Made by a program: the position numbers and the translations under genes | Notes under the pieces: model-generated | What the model saw: the letters and a program-made list of their open reading frames with translations, nothing else | Told to the model about the DNA's origin: nothing | Databases searched by the model: none | In this document: positions 40,698 to 48,600 of the stretch, one piece after another | How positions within the stretch are numbered: the first letter of the stretch is position 1 | How the letters are laid out: every line of letters begins with the position of its first letter | NCBI GenBank assembly: GCA_047975325.1 | Contig: JBKEDF010000070.1 | Coordinates: 1-55,732, forward strand | DNA: 55,732 nt | DNA from: JBKEDF01 sp047975325 | Lineage (GTDB): Bacteria; Pseudomonadota; Alphaproteobacteria; Rhodobacterales; Rhodobacteraceae | Direction: 5' to 3'

Positions 40698-41219
40698 ATG
40701 CTCTTTGATCTGATTGTGGTGATTTGTGCGGGTTTCGCACTGGCCGGGACGTTGATGATCTTGCGCAGATTGTCAGGCAATCGCCTGCCCGGCTGGCTGG
40801 TCCCGGCATCGGCGGGGCTGGGGATGCTCACCTATGCGATCTGGAGCGAATATAGCTGGTATGACCGTGTGACCGGCGCGCTACCTGATGGTGTTGTTGT
40901 ACTCTCCGCCCCGGCGGAAACGATGCCCTACCGGCCCTGGACCTATCTGCGGCCATTACATCTGCGCTTTCTGGCGCTGGATGGGGGCGGTATGACTAGG
41001 GTGGCGGAAAATCCCGACATCCGGCGGGCGCGGGTTCTGGCGGTTGCACGCTGGCAGCCGGTTGCGACGGTGGATATTGCGGTGGATTGCGCGGGTGCGC
41101 GGCGCGCCGATCTGTTTGCAGGGGCGCAACTGATGCCTGATGGCAGCCTGACAGGCGCAAAATGGCGTGCGGTTCCCCCGCAGGACAGCCTGCTGAGCGC
41201 GGCTTGCAAGGAGGGATGA
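40698..41219 (+). CDS. Membrane protein of unknown function
   Basis: This 173-aa protein has an N-terminal hydrophobic helix (about 3-22) and a second at about 31-52, then a soluble domain of about 120 residues that could face the periplasm. I recognise no named domain; beta-rich patches such as RPLHLRFLALDGGGMTRV and VLAVARWQPVATVDIAVDC and two cysteines (in DCAGAR and AACKEG) are notable. It starts 12 nt after the DUF294 gene and ends one base before a receiver gene, so it belongs to the same operon and may be part of the signalling group. Confidence 0.75.
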   Translation: MLFDLIVVICAGFALAGTLMILRRLSGNRLPGWLVPASAGLGMLTYAIWSEYSWYDRVTGALPDGVVVLSAPAETMPYRPWTYLRPLHLRFLALDGGGMTRVAENPDIRRARVLAVARWQPVATVDIAVDCAGARRADLFAGAQLMPDGSLTGAKWRAVPPQDSLLSAACKEG

Positions 41220-41220
41220 T

Positions 41221-41613
41221 ATGGCCAGGGATGATGCACATCGCTATCGCATTCTTGTCGTTGAGGATGAAGAAAATATCGCGGTCGCGCTGCATTACCT
41301 GATCATGCGCGAAGGCTATGGCCATGATCGGATTGCCAATGGTGCCGCGGCGCTGGAACGGATTCGTGAAACCCGGCCCGATCTGGTGCTTCTTGATGTG
41401 ATGCTGCCGGAAATGTCGGGCTATGAAATCTGCCAGAGCGTGCGGCTTGATCCTGCATTGGCCGATGTGAAAATCCTGATGATGACGGCGCGGGGGTCAT
41501 CCATCGAACAGAAAAAGGGGCTGGCGCTGGGTGCGGATGGGTTTATCTCCAAGCCCTTCGAACTGAAGACCCTGCGGCAGGAAATCAGGCGGCTCCTGGG
41601 GTTGGAGGGCTGA
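41221..41613 (+). CDS. Receiver-only response regulator
   Basis: This 130-aa protein is a single REC domain with no output domain (about 10-127). The phosphoacceptor is Asp59 (VLLDVMLP), the acid pocket is Glu15/Asp16, the switch Thr is Thr89 (MMTA) and the conserved lysine is Lys111 (SKPFE). It should be phosphorylated and act by protein-protein contact. No intact histidine kinase is in the window; the downstream gene has kinase-like parts, but without the phosphorylatable histidine. The start at 41221 lies one base after the preceding stop, GGAGGGATG-type spacing. Confidence 0.92.
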   Translation: MARDDAHRYRILVVEDEENIAVALHYLIMREGYGHDRIANGAAALERIRETRPDLVLLDVMLPEMSGYEICQSVRLDPALADVKILMMTARGSSIEQKKGLALGADGFISKPFELKTLRQEIRRLLGLEG

Positions 41614-41615
41614 TC

Positions 41616-43676
41616 GTGCTGTCGCGCCTGGGCCTGCGGCTGCGGATCTTTTTGTTTTTCGCGGCATTGGCCCTTGGTGCGGTTACCATCATGGGTGCGG
41701 GGCTGGCGCTGGCCTATCGTCGTGCGGCTGCGCCGGAACTGCTGGGCGCCTTCGTGCAGGGTGGACTGATCGGCGGGTTTGGCATTCTGGGGCTGACTGT
41801 CTGGATCTGGTATCTGTTCGATATCAACCTGGCCCGCCCGATCGGGGCACTGGCCGCCTCATTGCGCGCCCGGACCCATGCCGGGGCGGGCGGTGAGGTG
41901 GCATCCGCGCGTTATCTGGGGGATCTGGCCCCCGCCGCTGCCTCTGCCGCCGATCAGCTTGCCAGGACACGTTCCGCCCTATCGGAACATGTGGCGCGGG
42001 AAACCACGCGGCTTGCGACCGAAAAGGCACGGCTGGAGGCGCTGCTTTCCGATGTGGCGGCAGGTGTGCTGGTTTGTTCGGGGGAACACAGGATTGTCTT
42101 TTACAATGGCAGTGCCTCGGCGCTGATGGGGGGGATGCCGGGTCTTGATCGCGATCTTTTCGAACTGCTCCATGATGGGCCGATCCGCGAGGCGCGCGAT
42201 CGTTTGCTGGAAACTGGTGACGGGGATGCGGCGTCGGATCTTCTTTGTTCTACACGGGATGGCGCGCGGCTGTTGGCGGCACGGATGCGGCTTTTGCCCG
42301 CAACCGCAAAGGCCGCACCCGGTTACGTTCTGACCCTGCGCGATGCGACGGCGGAGATCGCGGCACAAACCGAAGCCATGGCCGCGCGCAGCGCACTGCT
42401 GGAAGGTGTCCGCCGCCCGGTTTCCAATCTGAACGCCCTCTTGGCGGCCCTGCCCGAAGACAGCCCGCCACCTTCCGATCTGGTCCTTGCGTTGCAGGCG
42501 GAAATCCATGGCCTGTCGGGGCAGGTCCGTGACCTGGCGGCGGGGCAGGAGGAAAACCCCTTGGCGGGACAGCCTTTCCAGATTACCCGTGCCTCGGACC
42601 TCATGGATGGTCTGCGTGCCCGGATCGAGGCCGGGGGCGGTGAGGTCGAGGTGACGAACGATGCGCTTCTGCTCCGCTGCAACGGCTTTGAGATCGTGGC
42701 CCTGATGGCCTATCTTGCGGCAAAGTTGCAGCAGGGGCAGATCGCCGGGCGATTTTATCTGGAACTGACGGAATCGGGGGCGCTTGCATTGTTGCGACTG
42801 CGCTGGACGGGGGCGGTCCTGCCCGTGGCGCGGCTTGAAGAATGGCTGATCGGCATTCCGGACCCCGGAAGGCCACAAAGATCCGCCGGGGATGTGGTCA
42901 GGGCGCATGCAACCGAAATCTGGCCTGAAACCGGGCCTGACGGTGCGGCAATGATTTGCCTGCCGCTGCGCCTGGCCCGGCTTGCAGGGCCACGGCCGGA
43001 ACCCGTAATGCGCCGGGTGGTCTATGATTTCGACCTGCTGGAAAAACCGCAGGAAGCGGATCTTGCAAGGCGCCGCCTTGCCGATCTGGTCTATGTGGTC
43101 TTCGATACCGAAACCACCGGGCTTATGCCCGATCAGGGTGATGAGATTGTCCAGATCGCCGCCATGCGGATTGTCAATGGCCGCCTGGTTGCGGGGGAAA
43201 TCCTGAACCGGCTGGTCAATCCGGGCCGTTCTATCCCGGCGGTTTCAACCAGGGTGCATGGAATTACCGATGAGATGGTGGCCGATGCGCCGGATATCAC
43301 GCGGGTGGGACGGATCTTTCGGCAATTTGCGCGGGATGCGGTGTTGATTGCACATAATGCGCCCTTTGACATGGCCTTCCTGCGCCGTCACGAGGCCGGG
43401 ATCGGGGCATCATTCGACCATCCGGTGCTGGATACGGTGCTGATCTCCGCAGTCTTGTTCGGGCAGCATGAACCCCATGATCTCGACGCGCTTTGCCATC
43501 GTCTGGGGATCACCATTCCCGAAGAGGCGCGCCATACTGCGCTTGGCGATACGCGGGCGACGGCGGAGGCCTTTTTGCGGATGCTGCCCATGCTGGAGGC
43601 GCGCGGGATCGTGACATTCGGGGAATTGCTGCACCAGATGCGTCGTCACAGGCGCCTGCTCCGGGATCTGAACTGA
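41616..43676 (+). CDS. Degenerate histidine kinase fused to a DEDDh 3'-5' exonuclease
   Basis: The 686-aa protein begins like a sensor kinase: two membrane helices (about 10-33 and 46-68), a HAMP-like stretch (about 70-120) and a PAS-like domain (about 140-250). The helix that should hold the phosphoacceptor reads ALLEGVRRPVSNL (260-272), with the usual His-Glu lost. The catalytic domain remains only as a trace (AHATEIWPETGPDG, 430-443; no G boxes). From 490 on it is an exonuclease of the DnaQ/DEDDh group with complete residues Asp497, Glu499, Asp585, His640 and Asp645. It starts at GTG 41616, 2 nt after the receiver gene stop. The target is unknown. Confidence 0.88.
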   Translation: MLSRLGLRLRIFLFFAALALGAVTIMGAGLALAYRRAAAPELLGAFVQGGLIGGFGILGLTVWIWYLFDINLARPIGALAASLRARTHAGAGGEVASARYLGDLAPAAASAADQLARTRSALSEHVARETTRLATEKARLEALLSDVAAGVLVCSGEHRIVFYNGSASALMGGMPGLDRDLFELLHDGPIREARDRLLETGDGDAASDLLCSTRDGARLLAARMRLLPATAKAAPGYVLTLRDATAEIAAQTEAMAARSALLEGVRRPVSNLNALLAALPEDSPPPSDLVLALQAEIHGLSGQVRDLAAGQEENPLAGQPFQITRASDLMDGLRARIEAGGGEVEVTNDALLLRCNGFEIVALMAYLAAKLQQGQIAGRFYLELTESGALALLRLRWTGAVLPVARLEEWLIGIPDPGRPQRSAGDVVRAHATEIWPETGPDGAAMICLPLRLARLAGPRPEPVMRRVVYDFDLLEKPQEADLARRRLADLVYVVFDTETTGLMPDQGDEIVQIAAMRIVNGRLVAGEILNRLVNPGRSIPAVSTRVHGITDEMVADAPDITRVGRIFRQFARDAVLIAHNAPFDMAFLRRHEAGIGASFDHPVLDTVLISAVLFGQHEPHDLDALCHRLGITIPEEARHTALGDTRATAEAFLRMLPMLEARGIVTFGELLHQMRRHRRLLRDLN

Positions 43677-43741
43677 ATATCTGGGCGGGCTGCGCGCGCC
43701 AATCCCGGGTGAGGCCTTGTCAGCTGCATAACACGGGGTTT

Positions 43742-44515
43742 TCAGGCCTCGAAAGGATCGGCAGGGTAGGTGACCCCGGTCAGGTAAAGACCATCGGGGG
43801 GGCAGACCGGACCGCAGGCGGCGCGGTCACGGGCTTTCAACGCCTCATCGACCCGGATCGGTGGCCAGGCCCCCGCGCCGACCCTTTCCAGGGTGCCAAC
43901 AATGGAGCGGACCTGATTGTGCAGGAAGGACCGGGCCCGGAGCATAAGGCGGATTTCAGCACCACCGGGATAGTGCCGGGTTTCAATGGTGATTTCATCC
44001 AATGTCTTTTCCGGGGAGGCCGCCTGACACATGGTGGAACGGAAGGTGGTGAAATCATGGTGGCCGATCAGATGGGCTGCGCCCTCACGCATTGCGGCGG
44101 TATCGAGGGGGTGGCCGACGCGCCAGGCAAGACCTCTGTCATGGGTCAGTGGCGCCCTGCGTGAAATGAGGCGAAACAGGTAACGCCGTTCCCGTGCCGA
44201 AAACCGGGCATGGAAATCATCCGACACCCGCGCGCAGGCGATGATTGCCGCGGGATGGGGGCGCAGATGGGCATTGATCGCACCCATCAGGCGGAAGGGA
44301 TCCCAATCCCGTGTCAGATCGCAATGGGCGACCTGGCCAGTGGCATGCACGCCCGCATCTGTGCGCCCGGCTGCGGCAATCCCGTGATCGCGGGGTTCAA
44401 GCCTTGCCAGCGCCGCCTCGATCGCGCCCTGTACCGAAAGTTGCCCCCCCGCCTGGCGTTGCCAGCCGCAGAAAGGTCCGCCATCATATTCTATCTTCAG
44501 TACATATCGGGGCAT
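43742..44515 (-). CDS. truA: tRNA pseudouridine(38-40) synthase
   Basis: This 257-aa enzyme isomerises uridines 38-40 in tRNA anticodon arms. It has LKIEYDGGPFCGWQRQ at the start and the catalytic AGRTDAGVHATGQVAH with Asp53; the conserved RSFLHNQVRSIVGTLERVG segment is near 196-214. Intact and of usual length. Minus strand, convergent with the exonuclease fusion (gap 65 nt); divergent from ycjX across 108 nt. Confidence 0.96.
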   Translation of the reverse strand: MPRYVLKIEYDGGPFCGWQRQAGGQLSVQGAIEAALARLEPRDHGIAAAGRTDAGVHATGQVAHCDLTRDWDPFRLMGAINAHLRPHPAAIIACARVSDDFHARFSARERRYLFRLISRRAPLTHDRGLAWRVGHPLDTAAMREGAAHLIGHHDFTTFRSTMCQAASPEKTLDEITIETRHYPGGAEIRLMLRARSFLHNQVRSIVGTLERVGAGAWPPIRVDEALKARDRAACGPVCPPDGLYLTGVTYPADPFEA

Positions 44516-44623
44516 GGATGCTGGTTACTCTGCCCGGGGGTTGAAGGGCAAGCCCGGGAATTCCCCCTTTGAACCCGCTCGCGTGATGCCTATCTTGAGC
44601 CTCGAGGCAATGAGGCGGCGACA

Positions 44624-46045
44624 GTGGTTCTGGGCAGGGTAGCGGATGAGGTGGCGCGCGGCGTGGAAAACGTCATGTCCGGGATTTCCGAGACGCTGTT
44701 TGAACCGGTGATCCGGCTGGGCGTCACGGGTCTGTCGCGTGCCGGCAAGACCGTGTTCATCACCAGCCTCGTGGCCAATCTTCTGGATCGGGGCCGCATG
44801 CCGCAGTTTTCGCCCACCCCCCGGATAGAGGCGGCTTTTCTGCAACCGCAGCCCGACGATACCCTGCCGCGCTTCGATTATGAAAACCATCTGGCTGCCC
44901 TGACCGGGGAGAAGCCACATTGGCCGGAATCGACCCGGGCCATTTCGGAACTCCGGCTGTCGTTGCGGGTCCGGCCTTCGGGGTTTCTGGGGGGGCTGAT
45001 CGGCGGGGTGACGGGGCCGCGCAACGTGCATCTTGATATTGTCGATTACCCCGGCGAATGGCTGCTTGATCTGGCCCTGCTCGGCAAGAGCTATGCCGAG
45101 TGGTCCGACGGGGTTCTGGCGCGGATTGCGATGCGACCGGAGGCACGGGATTTTCTGGCCGCGATCCAGAATGAGGATGCCGCTGCATTGCTGGAGGAGC
45201 CACGCGCGCAGGCCCTGGCCGCAGCCTTTACCCGCTATCTGGTGGCGGCACGGGCGGCGGGCTGGTCCGATTGCACGCCGGGGCGGTTCCTGCTGCCGGG
45301 GGATCTGGCAGGCAGCCCGGTTTTGACTTTCGCGCCGCTGGCCAGGCCGGAATCACCCCGGCGCGGCAGCCTCTGGCGGGAGATGGACCGGCGTTTCGAG
45401 GCTTACAAGTCCCGCGTGGTCAAACCCTTTTTCCGGGATCATTTCGCGCGGATCGACCGGCAGGTCGTGCTCATGGATGTTCTGGGTGCCATCCATGCCG
45501 GGCCGCAGGCGCTGGAGGATATGCGCCGCACCATGGCGGAGGTCCTGGTGGCTTTTCGTCCGGGACAGAACGGGTTGCTGTCTTCGCTTCTGATGGGCAG
45601 GAGGGTGGACCGCATCCTGTTTGCCGCGACCAAGGCCGATCATCTGCATCACAGTCAGCATCCGCGCCTGACGGCGATCACCCAAGCACTGTTGCGCGAT
45701 GCGCAGGATCGTGCGGCCTTTGCCGGGGCGGCGGTCCAGGCGATGTCGCTGGCAAGTCTGCGGGCCACGGTGGAGGAAAGCCGTGATCATCGTGGCAATC
45801 GCCTTGATCTGGTGCGCGGGCGTTTGCTCGACGGGCGGCAGGCGGCGCTTTACCCAGGGGACCTGCCGGAAGATCCGGGGCAGGTGCTGGGCCCGGCGCG
45901 GGCGGGTGCGCCGCGCTGGCTTGATGCCGATTATTCGGTGATGTCCTTTGCACCGGCGCCCCTGGTGCTGAAGCCGGGTCTGGGCCCTCCGCATATCCGG
46001 TTGGATCGTGCGGCCGAATTCCTTCTGGCCGACCGGCTGAGCTGA
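44624..46045 (+). CDS. ycjX: YcjX family GTPase-like protein
   Basis: This 473-aa YcjX has a Walker A motif at 36-43 (GLSRAGKT) and the family segments VDYPGEWLLDLALLGKSYAEWS (about 142-163), RVVKPFFRDHFARIDRQVVLMDVLG and VDRILFAATKADHLHHSQHPRL (about 326-347). The latter contains a TKAD-type guanine specificity motif. Its role is unknown; in E. coli it is a stress gene next to ycjF. No ATG fits the expected N-terminus; GTG 44624 with TGAGGCGG upstream gives it. It shares an operon with the ycjF-like gene (11-nt gap). Confidence 0.9.
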   Translation: MVLGRVADEVARGVENVMSGISETLFEPVIRLGVTGLSRAGKTVFITSLVANLLDRGRMPQFSPTPRIEAAFLQPQPDDTLPRFDYENHLAALTGEKPHWPESTRAISELRLSLRVRPSGFLGGLIGGVTGPRNVHLDIVDYPGEWLLDLALLGKSYAEWSDGVLARIAMRPEARDFLAAIQNEDAAALLEEPRAQALAAAFTRYLVAARAAGWSDCTPGRFLLPGDLAGSPVLTFAPLARPESPRRGSLWREMDRRFEAYKSRVVKPFFRDHFARIDRQVVLMDVLGAIHAGPQALEDMRRTMAEVLVAFRPGQNGLLSSLLMGRRVDRILFAATKADHLHHSQHPRLTAITQALLRDAQDRAAFAGAAVQAMSLASLRATVEESRDHRGNRLDLVRGRLLDGRQAALYPGDLPEDPGQVLGPARAGAPRWLDADYSVMSFAPAPLVLKPGLGPPHIRLDRAAEFLLADRLS

Positions 46046-46056
46046 AGCGGAGAGCA

Positions 46057-47103
46057 ATGATGAACGAGCCGACCCCGCGCAAGGCGCCTGTGCTGATCGA
46101 AATTGATGAACCGGCGCTTTCCCCGGCCGAGGCGCCGCCCGTGCCGGAGCCGGATCTGCCCGAAGGGCGGGTCATGCAGGGCGCGGCCTTGCTGGCCCTG
46201 AGACGGCCGTCACGGCTATGGCGTTTTGCGTTCTGGGCCATGGGGGGGCTCCTTTCCTTTGTCCTGACCGTGACAATCTGGGATTTCGTAACGGCCCTTC
46301 TGGCGCGGAACACTGTTCTTGGCGCAATGGCGATCGGATTGACGGGGCTGGTCCTGATCGCCCTTGCCGCACTTTCGCTGCGGGAGGCACTGACCTTCTG
46401 GCGGTTGGCGCGGCTTGATCACCTGCGCACGGAGGTTGCGGCAGCAAGGCAGGCTGCGGACCTGTCTGCAGCGCGGGCGGCGCTTTCGCATGTTGAACGG
46501 CTTTATGCCGGGCGGGCGGATCAACGATGGTCCCTGGCCAGGCTGCGCGAAAGGCGCGATGAGCTGATGGATGCCGACGCGCTGCTGGATCTGGGGGAGG
46601 CGGAACTGATGGCAGGTCCTGACCAGGCGGCGCGGCGCCAGATCGAGGCCGCAACGCGCCGGGTGGCCACCGTTACGGCCTTGGTGCCACTGGCCCTTGC
46701 AGATCTGATTACCGCGCTTTTTGCCAATCTGGCGATGATCCGGGCCATCGCCACCATTTATGGCGGGCGCTCGGGTACGTTCGGCAGCCTGAAATTGCTG
46801 CGCCGGGTCTTTGCCCATCTGATGGCCACGGGGGCGCTGGCCATCGGGGATGACCTGATCGGTTCGGTCGCGGGGGGTGGGTTGCTGGGCAAGCTTTCGC
46901 GCCGTTTCGGGGAAGGTGTGGTGAATGGGGCGCTGACCGCCCGGGTTGGTGTTGCCGCGATGGAGGTCTGCCGCCCGATGCCCTTTGCCGCATTGCCTCG
47001 CCCGGGGGTTACCAATCTCGTGACCCGGGCCCTGGGCGGCATGTTCGGCCGCGATGGCATGAAACCGGATGCCGATGGTTCGGACTTGATTGACGGGCGT
47101 TGA
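46057..47103 (+). CDS. ycjF: YcjF/DUF697 membrane protein (TIGR01620)
   Basis: This 348-aa protein with two central membrane helices (about 53-80 and 86-108) and a C-terminal DUF697-like domain (about 205-345) ends in FAALPRPGVTNLVTRALGGMFGRDG. The partner of YcjX in many proteobacteria, probably in the envelope stress response; mechanism unknown. It starts at ATG 46057 (or the next ATG, 46060) with GGAGAG upstream. Its stop lies upstream of rnhA by 41 nt. Confidence 0.9.
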   Translation: MMNEPTPRKAPVLIEIDEPALSPAEAPPVPEPDLPEGRVMQGAALLALRRPSRLWRFAFWAMGGLLSFVLTVTIWDFVTALLARNTVLGAMAIGLTGLVLIALAALSLREALTFWRLARLDHLRTEVAAARQAADLSAARAALSHVERLYAGRADQRWSLARLRERRDELMDADALLDLGEAELMAGPDQAARRQIEAATRRVATVTALVPLALADLITALFANLAMIRAIATIYGGRSGTFGSLKLLRRVFAHLMATGALAIGDDLIGSVAGGGLLGKLSRRFGEGVVNGALTARVGVAAMEVCRPMPFAALPRPGVTNLVTRALGGMFGRDGMKPDADGSDLIDGR

Positions 47104-47144
47104 AGGTTCAAACGGGCGCAAACCTGCCCGAGGAAGGATCCGTC

Positions 47145-47609
47145 ATGCCTGAACTTTTTGCCTATACTGACGGGGCCTGTTCCGGCAATCCCGGCCCCGG
47201 GGGGTGGGGCGTCCTGATGATTGCACGCGATGGCGAGGTGACCCTGAAGGAACGATGCCTGAAAGGGGGCGAGGCGGAGACCACCAATAACCGTATGGAG
47301 CTTCTGGCGGCCATCTCCGCGCTGGAGGCCCTTTCGCGACCGTCCGATATTACGGTCGTGACCGACAGTGCCTATGTGAAAAACGGTGTCAGCCAGTGGA
47401 TTCATGGCTGGAAACGCAATGGCTGGAAAACCTCGAACAGGAAACCGGTCAAGAATGTTGATCTTTGGCAAAGGCTCGATACTGCACAGGGGGCGCATCG
47501 CGTCACCTGGAAATGGATCAAGGGCCATGCGGGCCATGTTGAAAACGAACGGGCCGATGAACTGGCCCGTGCCGGCATGGCACCGTTCAAGCCCGACAAG
47601 GCCCCCTGA
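47145..47609 (+). CDS. rnhA: Ribonuclease HI
   Basis: This 154-aa enzyme removes RNA from RNA-DNA hybrids. Catalytic residues are Asp9 (YTDGACSGNPGPGGW), Glu52 (NNRMELLA), Asp74 (VVTDSAYV) and Asp138 (NERADELA); the HGWKRNGWKT basic loop is present. ATG 47145 is preferred over one at 47100 because a strong AGGAAGGA site lies 7 nt before it and the protein then begins as usual. Convergent with narR across 39 nt. Confidence 0.96.
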   Translation: MPELFAYTDGACSGNPGPGGWGVLMIARDGEVTLKERCLKGGEAETTNNRMELLAAISALEALSRPSDITVVTDSAYVKNGVSQWIHGWKRNGWKTSNRKPVKNVDLWQRLDTAQGAHRVTWKWIKGHAGHVENERADELARAGMAPFKPDKAP

Positions 47610-47648
47610 ACAGGTTTTGGGCCACCGATATTTGATAGGGTCCTGTCC

Positions 47649-48350
47649 TCAGGCCCCTTTCACCATGGCGGGATTATCCATCAGCGGATCGAGGATGGCC
47701 AGTTTGCGCAGCGAGGCGCGGTCGGTAATCGTGATCCGGCTGCCATCGGCCAGAAGCCCGTCGGCCTGCATGGACCGCAACGTGCGGGACAGGCTTTCGG
47801 GGGTGATGCCGAGATAGGCGGCAAGCTGCTGTTTTTCGATCTTCAGCATCAGGCTCGCGCTTCCTTCTGACTGGGTCAGGATCCAGGCGGCGATCCTTTC
47901 ACGGGCCGAACGCAGTTTCATGCCCTTGGCGTGGCATACCATTGATCGGTAACCGTCGGCCAGTTCGGCCATGGCAGCCATGGCCAGGTCAGGGTCGCGG
48001 CGCATGGCCGTGCGCAGGTCGGAGGCCGGCAGCAGGACGACGCGGGATCGTTCCAGTGTCCGTGCCGACATCAGATAGGGCGTGTCGCGCAGGCAGGCCG
48101 CCAGAAGGAAGGTCGAAACCGGGCGCACCACCGCCATTACCGTCTTGCGGCCGTTCCATTCGGCATGAAGCTCCACCGCACCTTCCATGACCACATGCAG
48201 GAAATCCGCGCTGTGGCCCTGATGGAAGAGTTCAAGCTGCGGTGGAAAGGTCTGCGAATAGGCAACCTCCATCAGCCCGTCGAAAGTTTGGGACATCATG
48301 TTCCGGAACAGTGGCATGCGGCGCAGGCCGGGTTTTTCGTCATCTCGCAC
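47649..48350 (-). CDS. narR: Crp/Fnr family regulator, NarR-like
   Basis: This 233-aa transcription factor has a cNMP-like sensor domain (about 12-130) and a Crp-type helix-turn-helix (about 155-215, LAAYLGITPESLSRTLRSM, which holds the E-S-x-x-R reading motif). It lacks the N-terminal cysteine cluster of Fnr, as known for NarR and NNR. Divergent from narK, as in Paracoccus, where NarR activates nar genes in response to nitrate or nitrite. GTG 48350 has AGAGG at a good distance. GTG 48386 and ATG 48317 are alternatives. A degenerate FNR-like box lies upstream, suggesting autoregulation. Confidence 0.88.
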   Translation of the reverse strand: MRDDEKPGLRRMPLFRNMMSQTFDGLMEVAYSQTFPPQLELFHQGHSADFLHVVMEGAVELHAEWNGRKTVMAVVRPVSTFLLAACLRDTPYLMSARTLERSRVVLLPASDLRTAMRRDPDLAMAAMAELADGYRSMVCHAKGMKLRSARERIAAWILTQSEGSASLMLKIEKQQLAAYLGITPESLSRTLRSMQADGLLADGSRITITDRASLRKLAILDPLMDNPAMVKGA

Positions 48351-48397
48351 GGGACGGCCTCTATGCGGGAGCGAGATGATTCTCACACTCCCTTCAA

Positions 48398-48411
48398 TTG
48401 ATATTTGTCAT
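48398..48411. promoter_or_regulatory. FNR/NarR-type box, narR-proximal
   Basis: TTGAT-ATTT-GTCAT matches 8 of 10 fixed positions of TTGAT-N4-ATCAA. It is 48 nt upstream of the chosen narR start and may control narR. Confidence 0.45.
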
Positions 48412-48462
48412 GTGACATTCGGATACATGTTGTTTTTATATTTCGCTTTTGCATATCCAAAC

Positions 48463-48476
48463 ATGATAAATATCAA
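48463..48476. promoter_or_regulatory. FNR/NarR-type box, central
   Basis: ATGAT-AAAT-ATCAA matches 9 of 10 positions of TTGAT-N4-ATCAA. It lies in the middle of the narR-narK intergenic region and could act on either promoter. Confidence 0.55.
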
Positions 48477-48510
48477 ATACGGGGCTTTTTTCGCGCAGCC
48501 TTCTCCGGAT

Positions 48511-48524
48511 TTGATCTTTGTCAA
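48511..48524. promoter_or_regulatory. FNR/NarR-type box, narK-proximal
   Basis: TTGAT-CTTT-GTCAA matches 9 of 10 positions of TTGAT-N4-ATCAA and is the TTGAT...GTCAA form common in Rhodobacteraceae. It is 77 nt upstream of the narK start codon, a suitable place for an activator site centred near -41. Confidence 0.65.
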
Positions 48525-48600
48525 GTTAAGCTGGGTGAGGGCTGTGTTCTTTGCGGACCAAATACGCGCGCGCAACCTGCGCGGGTGACGGAGCGATGCT

